Shown piece by piece: positions 24,503-33,169 of a DNA stretch of 64,000 nucleotides. The stretch comes from Candidatus Bathyarchaeota archaeon. Its GTDB lineage: Archaea > Thermoproteota > Bathyarchaeia > 40CM-2-53-6. Location of the stretch: positions 1-64,000 of the forward strand of contig VBAW01000018.1 in the NCBI GenBank assembly GCA_005888635.1, read 5' to 3'. How positions within the stretch are numbered: the first letter of the stretch is position 1; every line of letters begins with the position of its first letter. The notes under the pieces are model-generated. The model did not search any database, was not told the origin of the DNA, and saw only the letters and a program-made list of their open reading frames with translations. Both the position numbers and the translations under genes were made by a program.

Positions 24503-25129
24503 CTAAGAGTATTCGAGAATGATGTCTCGAATCACTTGGACGACATCCTCACACTTGTCCGTAATGGTCTCCATCAACTCGTAAATTTCCTTGAGTTTGA
24601 TTATTGAAATTGCATCATTCGTCTTGAATAGGTCTGCGACAGCTTCGTTGAGAACAACATCAGCTTCGTTTTCCAACCGGTCAACCTCGATGATCCGACT
24701 CTCGATTTCGGGTGCCTTGATTTTGTGAATACTTGCAAACGCAAAATCGATCTCTTGAACAGACTTAACCACGAGTTCGGTGAATCTCCTCATAGGCTCA
24801 GTGGGAGAGCTGATCTCGTAAAGATAGAGGCGGTTTACGGCTGCGTAGATGTAGTCTAAGACATCATCGTAAAGGGATGCTAGTTTGCTGATGTCTTCCC
24901 GATCGATGGGCGTGATGAAGGTCTTAATGAGACGGTCGTAGATTGAGTGGACGATGTTATCGCCCTGATGTTCGATATCCTTGATCTTGTCTCGTTTATC
25001 GGCCAGTTGGTCGAAATTCTGCACGAGGTCGTTGAAAGCAAGAGCGCCCGCGAGAACGTTCTTGGACTCTTGCTCTAGTAGTTGAAAGAATATCCTCTCT
25101 TGAGGAATTAGGAGTTCCCTAAGACCCAA
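24503..25129 (-). CDS. DUF47 (PhoU-like) phosphate-transport regulator
   Basis: A 208-residue helical protein of the DUF47/PhoU-like family. It begins FFQLLEQESKNVLAGALAFNDLV, has DIEHQGDNIVHSIYDRLIKTFITPIDREDISKLASLYDDVLDYIYAAVNRLYLYE, the conserved E-x-x-x-D metal-binding helix pattern, and ends IKLKEIYELMETITDKCEDVVQVIRDIILEYS. Such proteins are encoded beside PiT transporters and are thought to modulate uptake. It precedes pit on the same strand. Confidence 0.92.
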   Translation of the reverse strand: MGLRELLIPQERIFFQLLEQESKNVLAGALAFNDLVQNFDQLADKRDKIKDIEHQGDNIVHSIYDRLIKTFITPIDREDISKLASLYDDVLDYIYAAVNRLYLYEISSPTEPMRRFTELVVKSVQEIDFAFASIHKIKAPEIESRIIEVDRLENEADVVLNEAVADLFKTNDAISIIKLKEIYELMETITDKCEDVVQVIRDIILEYS

Positions 25130-25192
25130 CGGAAATCGATCGGTGCATCATTTGCTCAAACATAAACCGTTCCGTCCCGTCAATCAAGCTGT

Positions 25193-26230
25193 TCAGTTCA
25201 GGGGTTTTCCCTTTATTCTGATTCCCGGTCTCTTTTCAACGCGTCCGATTCGTGTCGCGCCTTGTCGGTGCTTGCGGAATGCATGAATTACCCGTTCCGA
25301 TTGAGTCTCCGGGCAGATTACTATCAAGCCTACGCCCATATTGAATGTCCGGTACATTTCCGGGTCCTGTATACGTCCGGCTCGTTTTATGAGGTGGAAT
25401 ATTTCCGGTGGCTTCGGTAATTCGTCAAGTTCTGCCCCCCGTCCTGCCTGTCCGATCACCCTTTCCAACTTCAAGAAGGCTCCTCCACCCGTGATGTGAG
25501 CGAGGCCATGAACCTCCGCTTTTTCCATTAGTTCCTTCACGGCCTTTACGTAGATTCTTGTAGGCTCTAGAAGTTCCTTGCCCAGGCTTCTACCGATCCC
25601 CGGCGGCGTCTCGTTGAGCCTGTATTTCTCTAAGAGTATTTTCCTTGCTAGGCTAAATCCGTTTGAATGGATTCCCGAACTGGCAGCTCCGATTATGATG
25701 TCGTCTTCTCGGACCCTATCGCCGAGAATCAGGCTTTTCTTCTTGCAAATTCCCGCCGCGAATCCGACCAGATCGAACCCTCCGTTCTCTGCTAGCAGTT
25801 CTGGAACGATGGCTGTCTCTCCCCCGACAATCGCCATCCCCGCCTCCTTTGCACCTTTCACGAGGCCGATCGCGACCTCATTCACGATCGCGCGGTCAGG
25901 TTTGTTCATGGCCATGTAGTCGAGGAAGCTGATGGGCTCCGTGCCCGTGCAGATCAGATCGTTTGCGCACATCGCGACACAATCAATCCCGATTGTGTCA
26001 TACTTTTTCATCATCTGAGCAATGAGGACCTTCGTCCCGACACTATCAGTGTGGAGGCTCAACACCTTCCCTTGACCAAGGTCGACAAGACCCGCGTAAT
26101 GTCCAATCGGAAAGATCGGCCATCCAACCTTGCCTTTTCGCGTCGCAAAAGTCGACTCTAGTCTACGAGCCAACAGCTTGTGAGTTTCGTGGATGTGCCT
26201 CGCGTCGACCCCTGCCTTAGCATAGGTCAT
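25193..26230 (-). CDS. purM: Phosphoribosylformylglycinamidine cyclo-ligase
   Basis: Closes the imidazole ring, FGAM to AIR, in purine synthesis. The 345-residue reading starts at ATG 26230 (MTYAKAGVDARH), which is the usual PurM N-terminus; the TTG at 26245 adds five residues. AIRS-family motifs include HTDSVGTKVLIAQMM, IGIDCVAMCANDLICTGTEPISFLDY, GAKEAGMAIVGGETAIVPELL, SSGIHSNGFSLARK and HGLAHITGGGAFLKLERV. It is the last gene of the long purine operon and follows purC by 16 nt. Confidence 0.96.
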   Translation of the reverse strand: MTYAKAGVDARHIHETHKLLARRLESTFATRKGKVGWPIFPIGHYAGLVDLGQGKVLSLHTDSVGTKVLIAQMMKKYDTIGIDCVAMCANDLICTGTEPISFLDYMAMNKPDRAIVNEVAIGLVKGAKEAGMAIVGGETAIVPELLAENGGFDLVGFAAGICKKKSLILGDRVREDDIIIGAASSGIHSNGFSLARKILLEKYRLNETPPGIGRSLGKELLEPTRIYVKAVKELMEKAEVHGLAHITGGGAFLKLERVIGQAGRGAELDELPKPPEIFHLIKRAGRIQDPEMYRTFNMGVGLIVICPETQSERVIHAFRKHRQGATRIGRVEKRPGIRIKGKPLN

Positions 26231-26246
26231 GCGAGGCTGAGGCAAT

Positions 26247-27098
26247 CTACAGCTTCAGTCCAGTCAAACGCTCATACGCGATAATGTACCGCCGACTCGT
26301 CTCTTGGATAAGATCTGCCGGAAGGTCCGGTGGACGAGGCGTGTGTCTTCCCTCTCTTCTCGCCTCGTCAAGGGTCTTCTTGTAGCCGACCTTTCCAAGC
26401 CAGTCCCGGATCGGCTGCTTGTCATAACTCTCCTGCGTCTTCCCAGGCGAGTAGTCCGCCCTTGGCCATAATCTGAACTCGTCAGGTCCAATCGAATCTG
26501 CCAGCACAATGTTCTCTTGCTTGTCGAAGCCGAATTCGAGTTTGAGATCAGCAAGTATGAATCCAGCATTCTCAGCTCTCAGAGACATCTTGTTGTAAAT
26601 CTCGACCGTCTTCTTCCTAACTGCATCCAACTGTGCCGGGTCCAACCAGCCCTCTTCCTCAATCTGCTCCATCGTCACAGGCTCGTCTTTCACATCAGAC
26701 TTTGTCGTAGGGTCAAAATATGGTTCAGGAAGTTTCGCTGCCAAGATTGGTTCTACAGGAATCGAGATTTCGCTTTTCGTCAATCTCTCGTAGAGGCTTC
26801 CGTAAAGATAACCACGGACCACAGCCTCCACAGGAATCATCTTCAGCTTTCTAACAACCATCCGATTCGTATCTTCGAGCCGGACCATGTGGTGTGGCGT
26901 GTTGAGATTGTTGAACCAGAACGCTGCTAGCTTAGCTAGAACTTCGCCCTTTCTTGGAATAGTTGATGGCAGGACCACGTCATAGGCTGAGACTCTGTCG
27001 GTGAAGATGAAGAGCAGTTGGTCATGTCCTATCTCGTAGACGTCTTTGACTTTTCCCCGTTTGAACGGAGTTGATAGATTCTCCATGGACTCTAACAT
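26247..27098 (-). CDS. purC: Phosphoribosylaminoimidazole-succinocarboxamide synthase
   Basis: Joins CAIR and aspartate using ATP. About 283 residues from ATG 27098, one nt after the purE stop (the track's 27149 lies inside purE). The conserved start is FKRGKVKDVYEIGHDQLLFIFTDRVSAYDVVLPSTIPRKGEVLAKLAAFWF, followed by IPVEAVVRGYLYGS, LEFGFDKQENIVLADSIGPDEFRLWP and SYDKQPIRDWL. This is the long (about 290-residue) SAICAR synthase form. It sits between purE and purM in the operon, and the spacing implies translational coupling. Confidence 0.96.
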   Translation of the reverse strand: MLESMENLSTPFKRGKVKDVYEIGHDQLLFIFTDRVSAYDVVLPSTIPRKGEVLAKLAAFWFNNLNTPHHMVRLEDTNRMVVRKLKMIPVEAVVRGYLYGSLYERLTKSEISIPVEPILAAKLPEPYFDPTTKSDVKDEPVTMEQIEEEGWLDPAQLDAVRKKTVEIYNKMSLRAENAGFILADLKLEFGFDKQENIVLADSIGPDEFRLWPRADYSPGKTQESYDKQPIRDWLGKVGYKKTLDEARREGRHTPRPPDLPADLIQETSRRYIIAYERLTGLKL

Positions 27099-27099
27099 C

Positions 27100-27543
27100 T
27101 TACAGCTGTCCGCTACGATACTGTGTGAGCTTCTTGGAGACTCCCACATCCGACAGGGCCAGGATCTCTGCAGCTAGCAGTCCAGCGTTTGTGCCGTTGT
27201 CGAGGCCAACCGTCCCAACGGGGACCCCTGAGGGTAACTGGACGATCGCAAGGATTGAGTCGAGGTTCAGCCTTCCCGAAACCGGGACCCCAATAACAGG
27301 TTTCAACGATAGTGATGCGACGAAGCCCGGGAGGGCCGCTGAGAGACCTGCGATCGTGATGAACACATCCGCCTTCGACGTCTCAACATACTTGTCAAGT
27401 TCCTTGTGATTCCGATGACTAGACAGGACCTTCGTCTCATAGGGTACTCCGAGTTTACCCAGGATGGTCTCGGCTTTCTTTGCGATCTCTCGGTCGCTCT
27501 CGGATCCCATTAGAATGCTGACGCTTTTTGTCAATGGCGACAC
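27100..27543 (-). CDS. purE: 5-(carboxyamino)imidazole ribonucleotide mutase
   Basis: A 147-residue PurE. VSILMGSESDREIAKKAETILGKLGVPYETKVLSSHRNHKELDKYVE carries the CO2/CAIR-binding loop, followed by FITIAGLSAALPGFVASLSLKPVIGVPVSG and PSGVPVGTVGLDNGTNAGLLAAEIL. The usual SAHRTP is SSHRNH here. No purK is visible in the window, so it is unclear whether the enzyme takes N5-CAIR or works directly on AIR with CO2. The start overlaps the fthC stop by 13 nt, within the operon. Confidence 0.93.
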   Translation of the reverse strand: MSPLTKSVSILMGSESDREIAKKAETILGKLGVPYETKVLSSHRNHKELDKYVETSKADVFITIAGLSAALPGFVASLSLKPVIGVPVSGRLNLDSILAIVQLPSGVPVGTVGLDNGTNAGLLAAEILALSDVGVSKKLTQYRSGQL

Positions 27544-28127
27544 CGTATCACGCGGGACTCCGTGACGACCATGTCTACTGGTACATCAAATTGATCCCTA
27601 GGCACCTTGCCGATGAGTTGTATGTTGAAAGCCAGACCGGCCGAGCGGACGTGTTGGGGCAGGTTCTTGATGACTCGGTCAAAGTATCCCCGTCCCCAGC
27701 CCAATCGGTAGCCTTCACGGTCCCAGACGATGCCTGGAACAAAGATCACGTCCACAGTATCAAGGCTGACCGGATGAACGTTCTCAGGTTTAGGCTCAAG
27801 AATGCCGAACGTGCCGGGAGCCAGTTCGCTTCCCAAGTCTTTGATCTCGCTGAAGAACAGTTCGATGTCTCCCTTCTTCACGACTGGAATGAGGACGCGT
27901 TTTTCTTGGTCAAGAGCCGCTCGGATCAGGGGTCTAGTGTTGACCTCGCTGTCTTTGTTAACGTAGCACGCTATTCCTCTCGCTCGAACATATTCGTGTA
28001 GATGCAGTACTTGATCGATAATGTCTTGGCTCTTCTGCTCGATCTCTCCAACTGACTGGCGATCTCTCAAGCGAAGCATGTACCGTCTGAGATTCTCCTT
28101 CTCGACGGCAATCTGAGCTTCGGTCAA
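27531..28127 (-). CDS. 5-formyltetrahydrofolate cyclo-ligase
   Basis: A 198-residue MTHFS (5-FCL) protein. It converts 5-formyl-THF to methenyl-THF with ATP, recycling folate for purine synthesis. Motifs: RGIACYVNKDSEVNTRPLIRAALDQEKRVLIPVV in the N-terminal half, then PENVHPVSLDTVDVIFVPGIVWDREGYRLGWGRGYFDRVI, the conserved nucleotide-binding G-x-G-x-G-x-YD segment, and late GLAFNIQLIGKVPRDQFDVPVDMVVTE. The TTG at 28127 is the probable start. It lies inside the purine operon with folD and purN, as expected for a folate-dependent route. Confidence 0.93.
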   Translation of the reverse strand: MTEAQIAVEKENLRRYMLRLRDRQSVGEIEQKSQDIIDQVLHLHEYVRARGIACYVNKDSEVNTRPLIRAALDQEKRVLIPVVKKGDIELFFSEIKDLGSELAPGTFGILEPKPENVHPVSLDTVDVIFVPGIVWDREGYRLGWGRGYFDRVIKNLPQHVRSAGLAFNIQLIGKVPRDQFDVPVDMVVTESRVIRCRH

Positions 28128-28188
28128 GCCATCACACTGGCTCCTTCAATCATGAGACAACAAAATGGGGGAATGGTTCCGCGTATGA

Positions 28189-29073
28189 TCATGCCCGTTG
28201 CATCTGAAGATACTCGCTCTCAATCTTGCCGCCTGACTTGATGTACAGTAAGGCTCCCGGGGCTAGAGATTCAAGATACGAGAAGGTGTACACCGTCATC
28301 TTGTCCTGGCCTAACTTCTTCGCCCAACTTGAGGCTTGGCTCATCATGGTTAGGCCGTATCCTCGGCCTCGATGTTTGGGAACGACAAATGTTCCCCGAA
28401 ACCGGGCGTCTCCAGTTTTGTAATAGTCGGGGATTAGTCCGGTTAGTCCAACGACCTCTTTTCCTACGGATCCGGAGAGCCATCGTTCGCCCTTTTTGAT
28501 TCCTTCCTGGAATTTCTGGCCGACAGCGTCTTCGCCTCCCTGTTCCTCGGTTCGCCAGTCCCAGTATGGACGGATAGATTCGACAAGAACCTTGGCGATT
28601 TCTGGAGCTGTCTTCTCAGTGACTTCCCTGACCTCAACTTGCTTGGTAGGCGATTCAGGGGTCTTTGTTAGGTCCCATGTTATCCTGAAATCTCTTCGAA
28701 TGGGTTTGAATGCGAAGCTCTTGTAAACATCGACGTAGGGCTGCATCGAGGGTGTTGTGGCTCTGAGGAACTCGGGCTTCTTTGTCTCGACATACTGTAG
28801 GGCTCTGCTGAGCAGTTTTTCCACAGCATAGACCCGGGATTGGGGGCGCTTGGCCGCGAGGTATCTTATGACCAGCCAGTTCTTCCGGGGAAGATTTGTG
28901 ACTGCCACGCAGCCGACAATGGATCCTTTGTCTTCAGCGACGAAACAACCAGTTGGGTCAAAAGCGCTGGACGATAGTACATTCTTCGTGCCGGGAAGCT
29001 CGATAAAGCCCGAAGTCCATTCTTGCAGGTTCTTCGGTAACGTTCCAAGCTCTTCTGGCTCTGCATTCCTCAC
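28189..29073 (-). CDS. GNAT family acetyltransferase in the purine operon
   Basis: About 294 residues from GTG 29073 (VRNAEPEELGTLPKNLQEW); the track start at 29160 would run into folD. Two GNAT-like halves are visible. The second has the acetyl-CoA motif FRGTFVVPKHRGRGYGLTMMSQASSWAKKLG (R-G-R-G-YG), and the first has IVGCVAVTNLPRKNWLVIRYLAAKRPQSR. The purpose inside a purine operon is not known. An unrelated gene carried in the transcript is as likely as modification of a pathway protein or metabolite. Confidence 0.8.
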   Translation of the reverse strand: MRNAEPEELGTLPKNLQEWTSGFIELPGTKNVLSSSAFDPTGCFVAEDKGSIVGCVAVTNLPRKNWLVIRYLAAKRPQSRVYAVEKLLSRALQYVETKKPEFLRATTPSMQPYVDVYKSFAFKPIRRDFRITWDLTKTPESPTKQVEVREVTEKTAPEIAKVLVESIRPYWDWRTEEQGGEDAVGQKFQEGIKKGERWLSGSVGKEVVGLTGLIPDYYKTGDARFRGTFVVPKHRGRGYGLTMMSQASSWAKKLGQDKMTVYTFSYLESLAPGALLYIKSGGKIESEYLQMQRA

Positions 29074-29104
29074 AATTGATTGAGGCAGACTCTTCTTCCC
29101 TCTA

Positions 29105-29959
29105 TCATCCTCTCGTTTGGATGCTGGCCGCTTGGACCGTGTTCTCAACCAAGCACGCAACGGTCATGGGCCCTACCCCACCAGGGACGGGGGTAATGAA
29201 CCCCGCTAGTTTGCTAACAGCTTCGAAATCCACGTCGCCCCGGAGTTTCCCCTCGACTCGCGTCAGACCCACGTCAACAACAGCCGCTTTGGGCTTGACG
29301 TGTTCTGGTTTGATCTGGAAGTTCTCTCGTCCCACAGCGCTGACAAGGATGTCAGCAGTCTTTGTTATCTGGGCGAGATTAGGCGTCTTTGAATGGGATA
29401 TCGTTATGGTCGCGTCCCTGTTGAGAAATAGGTTTGCGAGCGGCCTGCCGACCAGTGTGGTTCGATTGATGATGACTGCCCGCTGCCCGGCAATAGGGAC
29501 TTTGTAATGGGACAATAGTTTGATGATTCCTTTAGGAGTGCATGGTACGAGTTCTTCCTTGCCAGCTGCCAGCTTTCCCTGGTTGATCGGGTGGAGTCCG
29601 TCCACGTCCTTGTAGGGAATTATTCTCTCAATGATTCTATCCTCATCAAAGCCGCGTGGGAGGGGAAGCTGGACAAGGATCCCGTGGACTCTAGGATTCG
29701 TGTTCAGCTGGCCGAGCAGAGCCTCAACCTTGTCTTGAGGCGTGTTGGCTGGCAGATGATGGTTCTCGGACTGGATCCCAACTTCTTCGGCGGCCTTGTG
29801 TTTTCCCCTGAGATAGCTAGAGCTGGCAGGGTCGTCGCCGACCTGAATGGTCGCGAGGAACGGCTTGATACCTCGTTTCGCTAGCTGTCCAACTTGGAGT
29901 GCGACCTGTTTCTTGATCTCAGAGGCAATCAGCCTACCATCTAAAATTACCGCAGTCAA
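29105..29959 (-). CDS. folD: Bifunctional methylenetetrahydrofolate dehydrogenase/cyclohydrolase
   Basis: Interconverts methylene-, methenyl- and 10-formyl-THF, the one-carbon donors for PurN and PurH. A 284-residue protein with the conserved KPFLATIQVGDDPASSSYLRGKHKAAEEVGI (Tyr and Lys of the catalytic site), LPLPRGFDEDRIIERIIPYKDVDGLHPINQGKLAAG, IINRTTLVGRPLANLFLNRDATITISHSKT (NADP-binding region) and PGGVGPMTVACLVENTV. Translation probably begins at TTG 29959 and overlaps the purN stop by 4 nt. Direct linkage to purN and fthC supports a folate-fed purine pathway. Confidence 0.96.
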   Translation of the reverse strand: MTAVILDGRLIASEIKKQVALQVGQLAKRGIKPFLATIQVGDDPASSSYLRGKHKAAEEVGIQSENHHLPANTPQDKVEALLGQLNTNPRVHGILVQLPLPRGFDEDRIIERIIPYKDVDGLHPINQGKLAAGKEELVPCTPKGIIKLLSHYKVPIAGQRAVIINRTTLVGRPLANLFLNRDATITISHSKTPNLAQITKTADILVSAVGRENFQIKPEHVKPKAAVVDVGLTRVEGKLRGDVDFEAVSKLAGFITPVPGGVGPMTVACLVENTVQAASIQTRG

Positions 29960-30579
29960 GTTTTGAGCACGACTCTCCGCCCTTCGATCTTCAACTGATC
30001 CTCAGTGAAGAGCCGGATCGCTTCTGGGTAGAGCCGATGCTCTTGGCGCAGGATTCTTTCTGATAGAGTCTCAACCGTATCATCGTCTCTGACTGGGACA
30101 TGGGCTTGGAGGATTATTGGCCCTGCATCCACCTCCTTTGCGACGAAATGGACAGTGGCCCCCGAGACCTTCACCCCAAGCTCCAACGCGCGTTTCTGCG
30201 CTTCGAGGCCGGGGAACCCGGGAAGCAGCGCCGGATGCACGTTCATGATTCTGTTATGATAATGATCGACGAATTGTGGGCTGAGGATGCGAAAGTAGCC
30301 TGCAAGAGCGATGAGACCGTCTTTGGGAGTAACACCATGAGCTTCCAAAGTGGCGATAGTCTTCCGATCATACTCAGTGTCCATCTTTGGCAGTCCCTTA
30401 TCGTCGAGGATTGCCGTCGGCACGTTATGTTTCCGGGCTATCTCAAGCGCTCCGACGCTTGGCTTGTTGCTGACGACAACACTCACCCGGCCCTTCGTGA
30501 TGTACTTTCTATCAACGGCATCCAAGATCGATTCTAGATTCGAGCCGCGCCCCGAGACTAGGACGCCGATAGGAACCAA
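29956..30579 (-). CDS. purN: Phosphoribosylglycinamide formyltransferase (folate-dependent)
   Basis: Transfers the formyl group of 10-formyl-THF to GAR. A 207-residue PurN with the N-terminal PIGVLVSGRGSNLESILDAVDRKYI, DGLIALAGYFRILSPQFVDHYHNRIMNVHPALLPGFPGLEAQKRALELGVKVSGATVHFV and DAGPIILQAHVPV motifs; the HPALLP segment holds the catalytic Asn-His residues. It overlaps folD by 4 nt. The archaeal alternative PurT, which uses formate, is not in the window, so this organism relies on folate. Confidence 0.95.
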   Translation of the reverse strand: MVPIGVLVSGRGSNLESILDAVDRKYITKGRVSVVVSNKPSVGALEIARKHNVPTAILDDKGLPKMDTEYDRKTIATLEAHGVTPKDGLIALAGYFRILSPQFVDHYHNRIMNVHPALLPGFPGLEAQKRALELGVKVSGATVHFVAKEVDAGPIILQAHVPVRDDDTVETLSERILRQEHRLYPEAIRLFTEDQLKIEGRRVVLKT

Positions 30580-30581
30580 GA

Positions 30582-31415
30582 CTATCTCCCGGATCCCGTC
30601 CGGCTCTTTCTAAGATATGCGGTCATTTGGCGACGAGTATCTAATGTGATGTCGAAAGCGATGATTCGAATAGACGCGAATCCAAGAAACCTCCTCGCAT
30701 CTCTCTTGAGTATCACGTGGTCCTTCCTAACTCCAATTCCCTTGTAAGTCCTGATGGCTGACTTGATAACTGGTTTCCAGCGCGATGGGAGTCTCTTCAA
30801 AGCCCACCTCGCCGCTCCCAACTTCGACACGACGATACCTCCGTTCTTGAAATCGTAGATGAGCCTGCAGAGATTGAGGACCGACCACCAGGGATCACTG
30901 TCAATGATCTTTCTCGCATAAGCTAGTTGTCGATAGAGTTCGCTTCTGATTTCCGGCCATTTTGCTGGTGAGAAGATTCTGCTAGCTCTTGGGCCGTAGA
31001 GTCGAATGTATGCCGAACGAGCGAAATGTTCTCCGTGGATAGCCCATGCATTGTCGGAGCCTCCACGATGAATCCTGCCGTGAGCTCCGTAGACAAGACT
31101 TTTCGGGCTCTCCCGCCTTCGAGCCGAAGCATTGGGAATGTAGAATCCGTCCAGTTTACTTCCGAACTCGAACCTGGCGGCCAAAGCTCGATGTAGCCGA
31201 TCTAAGCTCTTGATCTCTTTCGCATTGAGAGTTCGTCGAATTACAACGTAGAAGTCTATGTCTCCAGCTCTGGGCTCGAATTCTGGAAAAGCTATGGAAC
31301 CGTGCAGGTATGCTCCCGCGAGGTTGTTGCCAAGATTCGTCAGTAGCCCCTCTCGATAACTCTCGACGAGGTGCTTGATGTCTGGTGGGAGACTGTTGAG
31401 TCGGGAAGTCGAGAG
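30582..31415 (-). CDS. Nucleotidyltransferase domain protein in the purine operon, start unclear
   Basis: The track's 30582-31184 starts at an internal Met. The frame extends to a TGA at 31416-31418 and includes the full N-terminal domain: LPPDIKHLVESYREGLLTNLGNNLAGAYLHGSIAF then DIDFYVVIRR. No ATG, GTG or TTG is found before it in that stretch; an ATG at 31427 is separated by the TGA. A CTG at 31343 (behind GAGAGG) would lose the first helix. A one-base shift linking it to the GTG at 31422 is an alternative. HIT-protein translation ends just upstream. The protein has the classic GS...DID motif and a helical C-terminal half. Confidence 0.65.
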   Translation of the reverse strand, partial: LSTSRLNSLPPDIKHLVESYREGLLTNLGNNLAGAYLHGSIAFPEFEPRAGDIDFYVVIRRTLNAKEIKSLDRLHRALAARFEFGSKLDGFYIPNASARRRESPKSLVYGAHGRIHRGGSDNAWAIHGEHFARSAYIRLYGPRASRIFSPAKWPEIRSELYRQLAYARKIIDSDPWWSVLNLCRLIYDFKNGGIVVSKLGAARWALKRLPSRWKPVIKSAIRTYKGIGVRKDHVILKRDARRFLGFASIRIIAFDITLDTRRQMTAYLRKSRTGSGR

Positions 31416-31433
31416 TCAGCACTCCATTCCATT

Positions 31434-31850
31434 TTACTCGACGTTTGCCCGGTGGAATCCTTTTCTGATTTTTTCTGCAATTCTCTTCATCTCCTCTGCT
31501 GGTATGTCTTTGACGTTCTGCGCGTTCACGAATTCTCCATGACCATCTCCTGAAAACCTCGGGACCACATGGACGTGCGCGTGTAGCACGCCCATTCCTC
31601 CAATATCAGCGACCACCCACTCCGTGTTCATCGACTTTTGGAGAGTCTTCGCGATCATCCGAACGGTCTCGAAATATCTTCCAACTTCCGGGACATCCCA
31701 GACCCAACGATGATGCTTCTTCGGGGAGACCAAGGTGTGCCCTGGGTTTAGCGGTCGAATGTCGAGAAAAGCGATAAAATTCTCGTCCTCAAAGATCAAG
31801 TAAGAGGGCAGTTCTTTTCGTACGATCTTACAGAATATACAGTCTTTCAC
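31434..31850 (-). CDS. HIT family protein
   Basis: A 138-residue histidine-triad protein. CIFCKIVRKELPSYLIFEDENFIAFLDIRPLNPGHTLVSPKKHHRWVWDV has the CxxC zinc pair of the Fhit/Hint-like branch, and HAHVHVVPRF is the H-x-H-x-H catalytic motif. HIT enzymes hydrolyse nucleoside phosphoramidates or dinucleoside polyphosphates. It lies within the purine operon between purD and the nucleotidyltransferase gene, 6 nt after the purD stop. Confidence 0.92.
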   Translation of the reverse strand: MKDCIFCKIVRKELPSYLIFEDENFIAFLDIRPLNPGHTLVSPKKHHRWVWDVPEVGRYFETVRMIAKTLQKSMNTEWVVADIGGMGVLHAHVHVVPRFSGDGHGEFVNAQNVKDIPAEEMKRIAEKIRKGFHRANVE

Positions 31851-31856
31851 TCTGTC

Positions 31857-33146
31857 TCACGTTTTGATGGGTTCTAATTGTCTACGACGTATCTGATCGC
31901 TTCCGATATCAGTTCGGTAGTGCATTCCTGGAAAGTCGACCGATTTGCCGATGACCGAATAGACGTCGTTTCGAGCTGATTCGACGCTGGGTCCTGTCGC
32001 CGTCACGCTAAGGACCCGTCCGCCCGCGGTTACGAGTTCCCCGTTTGAGTTTCTGGCGGTTCCTGCGTGAAATACCACAATGTTACTACTGCCTGAAGGT
32101 CGAAGCGTAACTGGGTCTCCCGTTGAGGGATTTTCTGGATATCCCCTGGATGCGAGGACAACTACTACGGACGCGGACTTGGAAGATTCTGGTATCGGCG
32201 CTCTGTCCGAGTTGGCTGCAACTGCGCTAAGGTGTGCGAATAGTCCGCCCTTTACTAGTGGCATTATTCCCTGAGCTTCAGGATCTCCGAAGCGCGCGTT
32301 GAACTCTAACACGTAGGGGTCTTCAGTCCCGTGCTTTACGATGACATTCAGGTATAGAACTCCCCGGAACGGAGCACCTTCTTTCGCCAGGGCTGTTGCT
32401 GCGGGGTCCAGGATCTTCTTTCTGACCTTCTCGAAGAGCGATTGGGTCACTGAGGGAACTGGAGTATAGACGCCCATTCCTCCTGTGTTTGGTCCAGAGT
32501 CGCCGTCGTAGGCTGGCTTGTAGTCTTGAAAGACGGGCGCTAGCCATTGGACCCGATCTGCCGAAACGGTTGCGGTGAAGCTTGCCTCCCATCCATCGAT
32601 GAATTCCTCCATCACGATTCGCCTAGGCTCTCGTAATAGTTCCCGTTGAATCGCAGCTTCAGCCTCGCGCCTGTCTCTCGTGACGGTCGTTCCTTTGCCC
32701 GCCGCGAGCCCATCTGCTTTGATCACCCATGGAGGGCCGAGCTCGTCGAGAGCTCTGTTCGCTTTAGTCCTGTCAGTAAAAGTCTCCCAGCGCGGAGTCG
32801 GTAGAGCGTATCTAGTGCAGAGGTCTTTCGCGAAGCTCTTTGAGGTTTCAATACGAGCTGATTGCTTGTCGGGTCCGAAAATAGGGAGATTCTGTTTTTT
32901 GAACGTGTCGACTATTCCTTCGCTCAGTGGAGCCTCGGGTCCGACCACAGTCAGGTCGATTCCGTTTTTCGATGCAAATGATGCGAGCTCGTTAGAATTG
33001 TTCGAGGCAATAGGAATGCAGGTCCCGATTTCGGCAATGCCTGGATTGCCTGGGGCCGCGTAAACCTCCTCGACGTTCCGATCCTTCGAGAGTGCCCAAG
33101 TAAGAGCGTGCTCCCGGCCGCCGCCTCCGACGATGAGAATCTTCAT
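31857..33146 (-). CDS. purD: Phosphoribosylamine-glycine ligase
   Basis: Joins phosphoribosylamine to glycine with ATP. A 429-residue ATP-grasp enzyme: MKILIVGGGGREHALTWALSKD, PEAPLSEGIVDTFKKQNLPIFGPDKQSARIETSKSFAKDLCTRYALPTPRW, PPWVIKADGLAAGKGTTVTRDRREAEAAI, VMEEFIDGWEASFTATV, TGGMGVYTPVP and YVLEFNARFGDPEAQGIMPLV. The full set of GARS motifs is present. It is in the operon between purF and the HIT gene. Confidence 0.97.
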   Translation of the reverse strand: MKILIVGGGGREHALTWALSKDRNVEEVYAAPGNPGIAEIGTCIPIASNNSNELASFASKNGIDLTVVGPEAPLSEGIVDTFKKQNLPIFGPDKQSARIETSKSFAKDLCTRYALPTPRWETFTDRTKANRALDELGPPWVIKADGLAAGKGTTVTRDRREAEAAIQRELLREPRRIVMEEFIDGWEASFTATVSADRVQWLAPVFQDYKPAYDGDSGPNTGGMGVYTPVPSVTQSLFEKVRKKILDPAATALAKEGAPFRGVLYLNVIVKHGTEDPYVLEFNARFGDPEAQGIMPLVKGGLFAHLSAVAANSDRAPIPESSKSASVVVVLASRGYPENPSTGDPVTLRPSGSSNIVVFHAGTARNSNGELVTAGGRVLSVTATGPSVESARNDVYSVIGKSVDFPGMHYRTDIGSDQIRRRQLEPIKT

Positions 33147-33169
33147 TCGGCTACAAGTCGGATCGAGTG

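Noticed and set aside
27528-28001. Long plus-strand ORF opposite fthC
   Set aside because: It is a shadow of the fthC reading frame; no domain or start signal supports it.
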